Assembly: GCF_008253865.1 (NCBI RefSeq) | Contig: NZ_CP042333.1 | Location: 141,402-205,401, forward strand | Origin: Bosea sp. F3-2 | GTDB taxonomy: Bacteria; Pseudomonadota; Alphaproteobacteria; Rhizobiales; Beijerinckiaceae | DNA: 64,000 bases | Direction: 5' to 3' | Part shown: piece after piece, positions 34,580-43,627 of the stretch | Layout of the letters: the number at the start of each line of letters is the position of its first letter | Position numbering within the stretch: the first letter of the stretch is position 1 | Notes under the pieces: generated by a model | The model's input: only the letters and a program-made list of their open reading frames with translations | Databases searched by the model: none | Told to the model about the DNA's origin: nothing | Program-made: the position numbers and the translations under genes

Positions 34580-35374
34580 ATGCTCGCGACGGAAATGGCG
34601 AATGTCAGACTGGACACGTCCGGCGGACATGCGCGCCTGTCGCTCCAACGACCGGACAAGCTCAATCCACTCGACTGGGCCACTGTGCGGGAGCTCAAGC
34701 AGGCCGTCGAGACGATCGAGGCGATGGACGATGTGTTCGTCGTCAGCATCATCGGCAGCGGCCGCAGCTTCTCGGCCGGGGGCGATCTTGACGGCTATCT
34801 CAGGCTTTATCGCGAGCCCGCGGAGTTCTCGGCCTTCCTCGATGATTTCTACGCGATGCTCGTGGGCATCGAGAACTCCAAGAAGGTCTATGTTGCGCTG
34901 ATCAACGGCGTCTGCGTGGCCGGCGGCCTCGAATTGCTGCTCGCTTGCGATCTCGTCCTCGCGGCGGATACGGCGCGGATCGGTGACGGCCATCTCAATT
35001 TCGGGCAGTTACCCGGCGCCGGCGGCTCGCAACGCCTGCCGCGCGCAATCGGCATGCTGCGAGCGAAGCATCTGATGCTGACCGGCCAGCTCCTGACGGC
35101 CGATGAGGCGCGCGAGATCGGCCTCGTCAACGAGGTCGTGCCGCATGCCGAACTCGAATCCGCTTTGGACCGGCTCGTTGGGCAACTGGCGGAAAAGAGC
35201 CGGGTCGGATTGGCCTCGGCCAAGCACCTCGCCAACAAGACCCTGACCTCCGATCTGGAGGAAGGATTGCGCTACGAGATGGACTTCGTCCTGAACTACG
35301 CGACCACCGAGCCGGATGCGACGGAGGGCCTGCTCGCCTTCAAGGAAAAGCGCAAGCCGGTCTATCAGAGCTGA
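34580..35374 (+). CDS. Enoyl-CoA hydratase/isomerase (crotonase) family protein
   Basis: 264 residues from the ATG at 34580 (GGTGGA upstream; 34562 and 34595 are alternatives). Oxyanion-hole blocks SFSAGGDLDG (residues ~63-72) and CVAGGLELLLACD are present. The first catalytic Glu of hydratases is conserved (Glu118 in GLEL), but the position of the second Glu, 20 residues on, is His138 (DGHLNFGQLPGAGG). So it may be an isomerase, hydrolase, lyase or a hydratase with altered chemistry rather than a standard hydratase. Followed by a 66-residue gene and two SDR genes. Confidence 0.85.
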   Translation: MLATEMANVRLDTSGGHARLSLQRPDKLNPLDWATVRELKQAVETIEAMDDVFVVSIIGSGRSFSAGGDLDGYLRLYREPAEFSAFLDDFYAMLVGIENSKKVYVALINGVCVAGGLELLLACDLVLAADTARIGDGHLNFGQLPGAGGSQRLPRAIGMLRAKHLMLTGQLLTADEAREIGLVNEVVPHAELESALDRLVGQLAEKSRVGLASAKHLANKTLTSDLEEGLRYEMDFVLNYATTEPDATEGLLAFKEKRKPVYQS

Positions 35375-35483
35375 CGGCGCCGCGCCGCCCACACCTGCGT
35401 CGCAAGGCGCACCGAGACATGAACAAGGCCCGCTCACGGCAAACCGTGACAGAAGAGGCCGCCGAACGGGAAGGAAGCAGCCG

Positions 35484-35684
35484 ATGGGCGATGAGCGTCG
35501 CCGTGAATCGTGCAACGAGGATGCCTACGCGATCCTGACGCGGATGCTCGCCGATGCCGAGCGGCTCTGCGCCACGCAGGATCCACTCCTGACGGGCCAG
35601 GCCGCCCAGCTGCGCGGTCGGATCGCCGCGATGGTTGTCGTCGCCACACCGCCCTCCCTCCTGTTAGCGGAGGCGCGTTCGTGA
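35484..35684 (+). CDS. 66-residue hypothetical protein
   Basis: Begins MGDERRRESCNEDAYAILTR after a GAAGGA ribosome site and ends by a four-base overlap (GTGA) with the SDR start, so it is a translated member of the operon. It looks like two amphipathic helices (AYAILTRMLADAERLC and GQAAQLRGRIAAMVVV). No family recognised. Small partner proteins are known for some acyl-CoA enzymes and kinases, but assigning it such a job would be a guess. Confidence 0.6.
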   Translation: MGDERRRESCNEDAYAILTRMLADAERLCATQDPLLTGQAAQLRGRIAAMVVVATPPSLLLAEARS

Positions 35685-36457
35685 CTGGGCGGCTTCAAGG
35701 CAGGGTCGCGCTCGTCACCGGCGCCGGGTCCGGGCTCGGCAAGGCCGTAGCGCGGCGCTTCGCAGCCGAAGGCGCGAAGGTGGTCGTCACCGACATCGCG
35801 GACGCGACTGGCGAAGCCGTCGCGGGCGAAATCGGCGCAAATGCCACCTATTGCCACTGCGATCACACCAGCAGCGAGGATTGCACGCGAGCCGTTGCCT
35901 TCGCGCTGGAGCGTTTCGGCGCCCTCGATATCCTGCATAATAATGCGGGCGGTCCGTTCACCGGCGCCTTCGAGGCGATCGACGACGCAACGCTGGAGCG
36001 CGTGCTGAGCGTCAACCTGCTCGGCGTCCTCAAGATGACGCGCGCCGCCTTGCCGGCTCTGCGCCAGAGCGCGGCCGGCAATCCCGCGGGGGCTGCGCTG
36101 CTCTTCACCTCCTCGCTGCAGGGGCTGAAGGCCAAGCCGAATTTCAGCCTCTACACCGTGGCCAAGCACGGCATCGTCGGGCTGGTCCGCAGCCTCGCGC
36201 TCGAGCTCGCGCCGCAGAACATTCGCGTCAATGCGATCTGCCCCACGGTAACGGAGACGCCGATGCTTTCGGCCTTCCTGCCTGGCATGGCTGGCGATCG
36301 CGACGAGGCGATGAAGCGCTTCCGCGCCACTATCCCGCTCGCCCGGATGCCGGAGCCCGAGGATATCGCCGCGGCCGCCCTGTTCCTCGCTTCCGATGAA
36401 GCCCGCGTGATCACCGGCATCGCGATGCCGGTCGATGGCGGCCAGATGGCGATGTGA
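35681..36457 (+). CDS. Short-chain dehydrogenase/reductase
   Basis: 258 residues from a GTG start at 35681 that overlaps the preceding stop and has AGCGGAGG upstream. TGAGSGLG at 13-20, Asp38 after the second strand (VVVTDIAD) favours NAD(H), NNAGG near 87-91, Ser144/145, Tyr158 and Lys162 (YTVAK). Probably oxidises a hydroxyacyl intermediate to the keto form. Longer upstream open frame is not used. Confidence 0.87.
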   Translation: MTGRLQGRVALVTGAGSGLGKAVARRFAAEGAKVVVTDIADATGEAVAGEIGANATYCHCDHTSSEDCTRAVAFALERFGALDILHNNAGGPFTGAFEAIDDATLERVLSVNLLGVLKMTRAALPALRQSAAGNPAGAALLFTSSLQGLKAKPNFSLYTVAKHGIVGLVRSLALELAPQNIRVNAICPTVTETPMLSAFLPGMAGDRDEAMKRFRATIPLARMPEPEDIAAAALFLASDEARVITGIAMPVDGGQMAM

Positions 36458-36464
36458 GGCAGGC

Positions 36465-37238
36465 ATGGCGATGCATTCCGATCCGTTCCGTCTCGACGGG
36501 CTCGCCGCGGTGGTAACCGGCGGCAGCGGTGGTATCGGCTCCGCCGCGGCCGAAGCGCTCGCAGCTGCCGGTGCCGATGTCGCGGTGCTGGGCCGCAACC
36601 GGGAGAAGCTCGAGCGCACGGCGCAGGCAGTCGAGGCGGCGGGGCGCCGCGCGCTTATCGTGGAGGTGGACGTCACCGATGAAAGCTCTGTCGCGGCGGC
36701 CCGCGATGCTGTGGTGGCTGCCTTCGGGCGCGCCGACATCCTGTTCAACAATGCCGGCGTCACCTCACCGAAGCTGCTGTCCGAGACGACGCTGACGGAC
36801 TGGCAGAGCGTCGTCGACGTCAGCCTGACCGGCGCCTTCCTTTGCTCGCGCGCTTTCGCACCGGTGATGAGCGAGCACGGATATGGCCGCATTCTCAACA
36901 TGGGCTCGATCCTGTCTGGCAGAGGCATGGCGAACCGCACCGCCTATTGCGCCGCCAAGGCCGGGCTGGCGAATTTCGGCGCGGCGATGGCCTTCGAGCT
37001 CGGCAGGCACGGCGTCACCGTCAACACCATTGGTGCGACCGTCATCGTCACAGATCTCAACCGCGAGCTGATCCGCACCCAGCCGCAGCTCTACGACAAG
37101 GTGCTGCAGCGCTCGGCCATCGGCCGGCTCGGCGAGGTCGAGGACGTGACCGGGCTGATCGTCTTCCTCGCCTCTCGCGCCGCTTCCTACATCACGGGCC
37201 AGACCATCTATGTCGATGGCGGCTATACGGCGGGCTAG
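36465..37238 (+). CDS. Short-chain dehydrogenase/reductase
   Basis: 257 residues from the ATG at 36465, seven bases after the previous stop, with AGGCAGG upstream. TGGSGGIG at 18-25, NNAGV near 95-99, catalytic Ser in NMGSILS, Tyr161 and Lys165 (YCAAK), C-terminal YVDGGYTAG. Arg44 after the second strand suggests NADP(H). Together with the preceding SDR it may act on different stereoisomers or steps. Ends three bases before livH. Confidence 0.87.
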   Translation: MAMHSDPFRLDGLAAVVTGGSGGIGSAAAEALAAAGADVAVLGRNREKLERTAQAVEAAGRRALIVEVDVTDESSVAAARDAVVAAFGRADILFNNAGVTSPKLLSETTLTDWQSVVDVSLTGAFLCSRAFAPVMSEHGYGRILNMGSILSGRGMANRTAYCAAKAGLANFGAAMAFELGRHGVTVNTIGATVIVTDLNRELIRTQPQLYDKVLQRSAIGRLGEVEDVTGLIVFLASRAASYITGQTIYVDGGYTAG

Positions 37239-37241
37239 CGC

Positions 37242-38090
37242 ATGACGATCCAGCTTCTCAACGGCATCGTCTATGGTGGCCTGCTCTATCTGCTCGCCGT
37301 CGGGCTGGTGCTGATCTTCGGCCTGCGTGAGGTGGTGAACTTCGCACATGGCGCGCTGTTCATGCTCGGCTCCTATATCGGCTTCACCCTCGCGGCCGCC
37401 GGCCACTGGTGGCTGGGGCTGCTGGTCTCGGTCGTGGCGATGGCGGCGGTGGGCTGCCTGCTCGACGTGCTGGTCTTCCGCAGCCTGCGCAAGCACGACC
37501 ACATCGTCACCGTGCTGATCACCTTCGGCCTGCTGCTAATCCTCGAGACCGTAGTGACGGTCACCTGGGGCAAGGCCTATCTGAGCTATCCCGTTCCGAA
37601 GCTGCTCGACGGCACGGTCACGATCGCCGGCTCGCCGTTCCCGATCTATCGCCTCTTCATCATCGCGGTGAGCCTGCTTGTCGCGGGCGGGCTCGCAGCC
37701 TGGCTGCGCTTCACGCGGATGGGCCTCTATGTCCGCGCCGCCTCCACCAATCCACACGTCACGTCGCTCCAGGGCATCGACGTCGACCGGCTGAGCTTGG
37801 TCGTGGTCGGGCTCGGCACCGCACTCGCTGGGCTCTCGGGCGTCGTTGCCGGGCCGCTGCTGACGCTCTCGCCGACCATGGGCAACTACATCCTAATCGA
37901 TTCCTTCATCGTGGTGGTGATCGGCGGCCTCGGCAGCTTCGCGGGCGCCTTCTTTGCGGCGCTTCTGATCGGCCAGATCCATAATCTTGGCGCGATCTAC
38001 CTGCCCTGGGCCGCGACGATGCTGCCCTTCCTGCTGATGATCGGCATCCTGATCTGGCGGCCGACCGGCTTCGCGGGGTCGCGGACATGA
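37242..38090 (+). CDS. livH: Branched-chain amino-acid-type ABC transporter permease
   Basis: 282 residues, LivH family, eight or so hydrophobic helices; GLREVVNFAHGALFMLGSYIGF near the start and VIGGLGSFAGAFFAALLIGQ near the end are the family blocks. Transporters of this type also import aromatic acids, amides and other carboxylates. It overlaps livM by four bases. Given the surrounding acyl-CoA genes, the cargo is more likely the island's growth substrate than leucine. Confidence 0.9.
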   Translation: MTIQLLNGIVYGGLLYLLAVGLVLIFGLREVVNFAHGALFMLGSYIGFTLAAAGHWWLGLLVSVVAMAAVGCLLDVLVFRSLRKHDHIVTVLITFGLLLILETVVTVTWGKAYLSYPVPKLLDGTVTIAGSPFPIYRLFIIAVSLLVAGGLAAWLRFTRMGLYVRAASTNPHVTSLQGIDVDRLSLVVVGLGTALAGLSGVVAGPLLTLSPTMGNYILIDSFIVVVIGGLGSFAGAFFAALLIGQIHNLGAIYLPWAATMLPFLLMIGILIWRPTGFAGSRT

Positions 38091-39091
38091 GCGCCCTCGC
38101 TCAGAATGAAATCGCCGCTCCGAGATCGGATCTGCGCCGGACCGGCCCCCTCCTCGCCATTGCCGTGGTGGCACTCGCGCTTGGTGCGGCCGCGCCTTGG
38201 CTGGTCCCGTCCCAACTCACACTTTCGCTGGCGACGCAGGCCATCTTCGACGCGCTGCTCGCGACCAGTGTTGGCTTCCTGGTTCTGCAGAACGGGCGCG
38301 TCAGCTTCGGCCAAGCCGCTTTTTTCGGGCTCGGCGGCTACGCTTTCGGCGTGCTGTTGGCGCGCGGGCTGATGGCGCCAGAGCTGGCGTTCCTGACCGC
38401 GCTCGCTTTGCCGACGCTGATCGCCTTTCTGCTCGGCCTCGTCTTCGCCCGCATCGCCGGCGTCGCCCATGCCATGCTGACGCTAGCGGTGGGACAGGCT
38501 TTCTATGAGATCGCCTTTCGCTGGCGTGAGCTGGCGAAGGGCGACGACGGCATGTCGTTCAACCTCCCTTCACGCATTTTCGGGCTCGATTCCAGCTTGC
38601 TGCAGGATCCGTCGGTGATGGTCGTCGTCGCCTGGTCGATCCTCGTGCTCGCGCTGCTCGGACTCGCCCTCTTCGCCAACAGCCGAATGGGTCAGATCGC
38701 GGCAGCGGTGCGCGACAATGCCGAGCGCGCCCGTTTCATCGGCCACGACACGACGATCCCGCCCGCAATCGTCTACGCGATCTCGGCCTTGCTCGCTGCC
38801 ATCGCGGGCCTGCTGCAGGCGACCTATAACGGCTACATCGCCCCGCAGATGTTCCATTGGAGTCTGTCGGGCTCCGCCCTGATCATGGCCGTGGTCGGCG
38901 GCGCGCAGTTCATCCTCGGCCCCGCGATCGGCGCCGTCTGTTTCTTCATTCTCAAGGATTTCGCCGGGCGTTTCGCCGAATACTGGCCGGCGATCGTCGG
39001 TAGCGTCCTCGTCGTCGTCACGCTCGTCATGCCGCAGGGCATCGTTGGCCTGCTGAAGGCCGGCTGGCTCCGGATGCGGAGGCAGCCATGA
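38087..39091 (+). CDS. livM: Branched-chain amino-acid-type ABC transporter permease
   Basis: 334 residues, LivM family: FLVLQNGRVSFGQAAFFGLGGYAFG, AGVAHAMLTLAVGQAFYEIAFRW and VVGGAQFILGPAIGAVCF. Forms the channel with LivH. Four-base overlaps on both sides. Confidence 0.9.
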   Translation: MSALAQNEIAAPRSDLRRTGPLLAIAVVALALGAAAPWLVPSQLTLSLATQAIFDALLATSVGFLVLQNGRVSFGQAAFFGLGGYAFGVLLARGLMAPELAFLTALALPTLIAFLLGLVFARIAGVAHAMLTLAVGQAFYEIAFRWRELAKGDDGMSFNLPSRIFGLDSSLLQDPSVMVVVAWSILVLALLGLALFANSRMGQIAAAVRDNAERARFIGHDTTIPPAIVYAISALLAAIAGLLQATYNGYIAPQMFHWSLSGSALIMAVVGGAQFILGPAIGAVCFFILKDFAGRFAEYWPAIVGSVLVVVTLVMPQGIVGLLKAGWLRMRRQP

Positions 39092-39798
39092 GCGAGACAT
39101 TCGCGATCCAAGGCATCGGTCTCGAGCGCCGCTACGGCGGCTTCCGGGCGCTGAAGGGCGTCGACATCACGGTGCGGCGCGGCGAGATCCGGGGGCTGAT
39201 CGGCCCCAACGGCGCAGGCAAGTCGACACTGATTGACGTGCTCTCCGGCCGTGTCCGCGGCCAGCCCGGCCGGGTTCTGCTCGACGGGCGGGATGTCTCG
39301 CGGCTGAAGCCGCAGGAGCGACGCCGGCTCGGGCTCGCGCGTTCCTTCCAGCGCACCAACATCTTTCCGATGCTGAGTGTCGAGCAGCAATTGCGCATCG
39401 CGTCCTGGGCTGTCGCCGAGGCCGGTGTCGAGGAGGTGATGGAAGAGCTCAACCTCACCGCCCTGGCGCGAATGCCGGCAGCCGAGATCAGCTATGGCGA
39501 CCAGCGGCGGCTCGACCTTGCGCTCGCCCTCGTGGGCCGCCCGAGCGTGCTGCTGCTCGACGAACCGGCAGCCGGGCTGACGGTCGAGGAATCGCACGGG
39601 CTCGCGACGATCCTGCGCGACCTCGCCAACCGCTGGAACGTCACGGTTCTGCTGGTCGAACACGACATGCAGGTCGTCTTCTCGATCTGCGACGGCATCA
39701 CCGTGCTGCATCTCGGCGAGATGCTCGCTGAAGGCAATGTCGCGGAGATCAGGGCCGATCAACGCGTCGTCACCGCCTATCTCGGGACGGAGGCGTGA
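39088..39798 (+). CDS. livG: Branched-chain-type ABC transporter ATP-binding protein
   Basis: 236 residues. Walker A GPNGAGKST (39-47), Q-loop in RSFQRTNIFP, a slightly unusual signature ISYGDQRRLDLALAL, Walker B VLLLDEPAAGL and switch His in LVEHDMQVVF. Overlaps livM by four bases and ends at the livF start. Confidence 0.9.
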   Translation: MSETFAIQGIGLERRYGGFRALKGVDITVRRGEIRGLIGPNGAGKSTLIDVLSGRVRGQPGRVLLDGRDVSRLKPQERRRLGLARSFQRTNIFPMLSVEQQLRIASWAVAEAGVEEVMEELNLTALARMPAAEISYGDQRRLDLALALVGRPSVLLLDEPAAGLTVEESHGLATILRDLANRWNVTVLLVEHDMQVVFSICDGITVLHLGEMLAEGNVAEIRADQRVVTAYLGTEA

Positions 39799-40493
39799 TG
39801 ACATTGCTTTCCTTCCATGACGTCCACGCACTCTACGGACAGGCCCGCATCCTCAATGGGGTCAGCTTCGAGATCGCCGCAGGCGAGCGCGTCGCGCTGG
39901 TCGGGCGCAACGGCGTCGGCAAGACCACGGTGGTCAACACGCTCTGCGGCGTCACCCGGATCGAGCGCGGCCATGTCGAGATCCGCGGCGAAGAGGTGCG
40001 CGATCTGCGCCGCTACACCGCAGCCAAGAACGGCATCTCGGTCGTTCTGCAGGGGCGCGGCATCATCGGCAACCTGACGGTCGAGGAAAACCTCCTTCTC
40101 GGCACCGCGACCCGTCGGCGCGGCCCATGGACGCTGGAGAGCGTCAAGGCACTCTTCCCTATCCTGGAGGAGCGCAAGGCCAGCCCCGGCCTCGCGCTCT
40201 CCGGCGGACAACAGCAGATGCTCGCCATCGGCCGGGCGCTGATGGCCAATCCGGACCTGCTCATCCTCGACGAACCGAGCGAGGGGCTGGCGCCCGTCAT
40301 CGTCGACGAGCTCGCCGACCTGCTCGTCAGGCTCGGCGACCAGGGAATGGGCATCCTGCTGATCGAGCAGAGCGTCGGGCTGATCCGCCGCGTCGCCGAA
40401 CGCTTCTACGTGCTGTCGAAGGGAGCCGTCGCCGCATCCGGCTCGCTCGCCGAGATCGGGGCGGAGGACTTCCACAAGCATATCGCCATCTGA
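39798..40493 (+). CDS. livF: Branched-chain-type ABC transporter ATP-binding protein
   Basis: 231 residues. Walker A GRNGVGKTT (36-44), signature LSGGQQQMLAIGRAL, Walker B LILDEPSEGLAP. ATG at 39798 overlaps the livG stop by one base; a GTG three bases earlier is also possible. Confidence 0.9.
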   Translation: MTLLSFHDVHALYGQARILNGVSFEIAAGERVALVGRNGVGKTTVVNTLCGVTRIERGHVEIRGEEVRDLRRYTAAKNGISVVLQGRGIIGNLTVEENLLLGTATRRRGPWTLESVKALFPILEERKASPGLALSGGQQQMLAIGRALMANPDLLILDEPSEGLAPVIVDELADLLVRLGDQGMGILLIEQSVGLIRRVAERFYVLSKGAVAASGSLAEIGAEDFHKHIAI

Positions 40494-40557
40494 ACAGCCC
40501 GCCGCAGAAGCGGGCCAACCATGCCGCAACAGGCCAGTCTCAGGGAGGGACGAAAAG

Positions 40558-41736
40558 ATGTTCAAGGCAGTGATGATGACCGGCGTCGCGCTCGGCGCCA
40601 TGCTCTCGGTCTCCGGCGCGGCGCTCGCCGCCGATCCGCTGAAGATCGGCGTCGCGACCGACATGTCCGGCACCTATGCCTCGCTTGGCGAGGAGGTGAT
40701 GCGCGCCAGTCGCTTCGCCATCGACGAGGCGAACGCGGCCGGCGGTGTCGACGGCCACAAGGTCGAGTTCAAGTCCTACGACACGGAGGCCAAGCCCGAC
40801 GTTGCTCGCCGGCAGGTCGAGAAGCTCGTCATGGAGGGCTATCCGGTCATCACCGGCATGATCGCCTCCGGCGAAGGCCTCGCCATCGCGCCGCTGATGC
40901 AGCGCTGGGGCTCGCTCTACATCTCCGTCGTCAACAAGGCCGACGAATTGACCGGTGCGAACTGCGCGCCGCGCGTCTTCCGCGTCAACACCCAGTCGGC
41001 CATGGATGCCGCGACGGTGAAGCCTTGGCTCAAGGAGCGCAAGGAGAAGAAATGGGCGGTGGTCGCGATCGACATCGCCTGGGGCCGCGGCTCGGCGGAG
41101 CTGTTCTCGAAGGCGGTCAAGGAAACCGGCGGCAACATGGTGGCGGAGCTGTTCCCGCCGGCCAACACCAACGATTTCGCTCCCTATATCGAGCAGATCA
41201 AGAAAGCCGGTGCCGAAGGCGTGTGGGTCGTGCTCGCCGGGCGCGATGCCGTCAATTTCGCGCAGCAGTCGAAGCAATTCGGCCTGACGGACGCGATCAC
41301 CGTCGCGGGCGTCAGCTTCACCACCGATGGCACGGTCAAGACACTGGGCGATTCCGCCAAGGGTGTCTTCGGCATCATCAACTATTCCTCGACGCTCGAC
41401 ACGCCGGAGAACAAGGCCTTCGTGAAGGCGTGGACCGACAAATACAAAGTGCCGCCGACCAATTTCGAGGGTGAGGCCTATCTCGGCTACCAGGTGCTCT
41501 TCCAGGCGGTGAAGGACGCCAAGAGCGTCAAGACGGACGACATCGTCAAGGCGCTGCCGGGCAAGACCTATGACACGATCATGGGCAAGCTCGTGCTGCG
41601 CGCCGAGGACCGCCAGTTGCTGAAGCCGAACTATTTCGGCGTCGTGGAAGCGGTCAATGGCGAGTTGCGTCCGGTCGTGAAGACGACGGTCGCCGCGGCC
41701 GACGTGGCTCCTGAGGTGGTCTGCAAGGCCAAGTAA
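40558..41736 (+). CDS. ABC transporter substrate-binding protein (branched-chain/amide/urea type)
   Basis: 392 residues with a signal peptide ending near residue 22 (GAALAADP). Type I periplasmic-binding fold: LKIGVATDMSGTYASLGEEVMRASRFAIDEAN, GMIASGEGLAIAPLMQRWG. It follows livF by 64 bases and ends the operon before an intrinsic terminator. Close relatives bind not only amino acids but many acidic catabolites; ligand unknown. Confidence 0.9.
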   Translation: MFKAVMMTGVALGAMLSVSGAALAADPLKIGVATDMSGTYASLGEEVMRASRFAIDEANAAGGVDGHKVEFKSYDTEAKPDVARRQVEKLVMEGYPVITGMIASGEGLAIAPLMQRWGSLYISVVNKADELTGANCAPRVFRVNTQSAMDAATVKPWLKERKEKKWAVVAIDIAWGRGSAELFSKAVKETGGNMVAELFPPANTNDFAPYIEQIKKAGAEGVWVVLAGRDAVNFAQQSKQFGLTDAITVAGVSFTTDGTVKTLGDSAKGVFGIINYSSTLDTPENKAFVKAWTDKYKVPPTNFEGEAYLGYQVLFQAVKDAKSVKTDDIVKALPGKTYDTIMGKLVLRAEDRQLLKPNYFGVVEAVNGELRPVVKTTVAAADVAPEVVCKAK

Positions 41737-41758
41737 GTTCTCGAAAGCAAAAAGGAAG

Positions 41759-41784
41759 GCCGGGGCTCAGGCCCCGGCGTTTTT
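41759..41784 (+). terminator. Intrinsic terminator of the liv operon
   Basis: Stem GCCGGGGC (41759-41766), loop TCAG, stem GCCCCGGC (41771-41778), then G and five T (41780-41784), 23 bases after the binding-protein stop. It separates the plus-strand operon from the convergent acyl-CoA dehydrogenase genes. Confidence 0.85.
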
Positions 41785-41818
41785 GCATGTGACCGACAAT
41801 GCAGCCGTGTCTGATGCC

Positions 41819-43627
41819 TCAAAACTCGTCCAGCGGCGTCAGGCCGGCGGTGGTGTTGAGGCTTGCAACGAAGGCAAGATTCTGGCGCGCCTTCGGCAGC
41901 TCGACCTCGCAGTGATAGCGGCAGGCCCGCAGCTTGCCGCGGGCAAAGGCATCCAGCTCGCCGCCCTTCGCGAGCACCGCGCAAGCCTGGTCGAGCCAGA
42001 GCCAGCCGACGACGACATGGCCGAAGCCGGTCAGAAAATTCGACGCGTTGAGCAATGCATCCGCCGGGGCGCCGAGCGACGACAGCGCCTCGACTGTCTC
42101 GCCGACCGCATGCCAGCTTTCGTCCAGCAAAGCTGCAAGATCGGCCAATTGCGGCATCGGCCGGGCACGCGCGATCGTGGCGTCGATCTCCTCGCCCAGC
42201 AGCGCGAGTGCCTGTCCGCGATCCCGCAGGATCTTGCGACCGAGCAGGTCGATCGCCTGGATGCCGTGCGTGCCCTCGTGGATCGGGTTGAGGCGGTTGT
42301 CGCGATAGAGTTGCTCGACGTCGAAATCGCGCGTGTAGCCGTAGCCACCATGGATCTGGATCGCGAGATCATTGGCGGCGAGCCCGAATTCCGACGGCCA
42401 GCTTTTGGCGACGGGCGTCAGCAGGCCCAGCAATGCCTCGGCATGGGCCTTGTCCTCCGCAGTCTCGGCCGCTTCTTCTCGGTCGATCAGCCGCGCGCAA
42501 TAGAGGATCAGCGCCAGCGCTCCCTCGGCATAGACCTTCTGGGCAAGAAGCATGCGCTTCACATCGGGATGCTCGATGATCGGCCGCTGCTTCGCAGCAG
42601 AGTCCTTGGCGCCGAGCGGCCGGCCCTGGGGCCGATCGCGCGCGTAGGCGAGCGACTGGCGATAGCCGCGCGCTGCGAGCGCCGCCGCGCCCAGGCCGAC
42701 CGAGATCCGCGCCTCGTTCATCATCTGGAACATCTGGGCGAGACCGCTGCCGGCTTCTCCAATGCGGTAACCGATCGCACCGGCCGCGCCGCCGGGACGA
42801 TGGCGCGTGCCTTCACCAAAATTGAGCAGGCAGTTGCTGGTGCCGCGATAGCCCATCTTGTGGTTCAGCCCGGCGACGGCAATGTCGTTGCGGGCGCCGT
42901 TCGGCAGTTGCTTGGGCACGATGAAGAGCGAGATGCCGCCGACACCGGGCAGAAGAGCACCGGACGCATCCGGGATCTTCGCCAGCACGAGATGGACGAT
43001 ATTCTCCGAAATGTCCTGATCGCCGCCCGAGATCCACATCTTGGTGCCAGAGAGACGATAGCGCGGGCCGAGCCCGTCCTCGCCATCGGGGGTGGCGCGG
43101 GTGGTGATGTCGGCGAGCGAGGAACCAGCCTGCGGCTCGGAGAGGCACATCGTGCCGAACCAGCGCCCCTCGACCTGTGGCAGCGCGAAGGTCTCGATCT
43201 GCGCCGGCGTACCAAAGTTGCAGATCAGCCGGGCATTCGCCTGAGTCAGCATGACATAGGCGGACGTCGCGATGTTGGCCGCCATGAAATGCGCCATCGA
43301 GGCGGTCTGGACGAGCTTCGGCAGTTGCAGCCCGCCGACTTCGCCGTCGAAATCGGCAGCGAAAAGCCCCATCTCCGCCGCCGCTTTCAGCGCCTGCCCG
43401 ATCTCGGGCAGGACATGCACCGTCTCACCGTCGAGAGCCGGCTCGATGCGATCCGATTTCTTGTAGTGGGTCGCGAACTGGGAGGTGGCCAGCTTCGCGC
43501 TGAGGTCGAGCACGGCATCGAAGGTCTCGCGCGAATGCTCAGCGAAGCGCGGCCTGCCCGTCAGCTGCTCGGCATCGAGCCAGTCGTAGAGCCAGAAGGA
43601 CAGGTCGCGTTCGTCCACAAAGCTCAT
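41819..43627 (-). CDS. Acyl-CoA dehydrogenase, long form (~600 residues, DmdC/FadE5-like)
   Basis: 602 residues, the long acyl-CoA dehydrogenase type with an extra C-terminal helical domain (from about 470). Blocks: MCLSEPQAGSSLADI (flavin and substrate site), YRLSGTKMWISGGDQD, and YRDNRLNPIHEGTHGIQAIDLLGRK near 425-450, where the Glu of HEGT is at the position of the catalytic base in this subgroup. It makes a double bond next to the CoA carbonyl, passing electrons to ETF. Start overlaps the FadJ-like stop as ATGA. Confidence 0.9.
   Translation of the reverse strand: MSFVDERDLSFWLYDWLDAEQLTGRPRFAEHSRETFDAVLDLSAKLATSQFATHYKKSDRIEPALDGETVHVLPEIGQALKAAAEMGLFAADFDGEVGGLQLPKLVQTASMAHFMAANIATSAYVMLTQANARLICNFGTPAQIETFALPQVEGRWFGTMCLSEPQAGSSLADITTRATPDGEDGLGPRYRLSGTKMWISGGDQDISENIVHLVLAKIPDASGALLPGVGGISLFIVPKQLPNGARNDIAVAGLNHKMGYRGTSNCLLNFGEGTRHRPGGAAGAIGYRIGEAGSGLAQMFQMMNEARISVGLGAAALAARGYRQSLAYARDRPQGRPLGAKDSAAKQRPIIEHPDVKRMLLAQKVYAEGALALILYCARLIDREEAAETAEDKAHAEALLGLLTPVAKSWPSEFGLAANDLAIQIHGGYGYTRDFDVEQLYRDNRLNPIHEGTHGIQAIDLLGRKILRDRGQALALLGEEIDATIARARPMPQLADLAALLDESWHAVGETVEALSSLGAPADALLNASNFLTGFGHVVVGWLWLDQACAVLAKGGELDAFARGKLRACRYHCEVELPKARQNLAFVASLNTTAGLTPLDEF

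Noticed and set aside
35525..36940. 471-codon open frame on the minus strand
   Set aside because: Antisense to two SDR genes with intact catalytic motifs.
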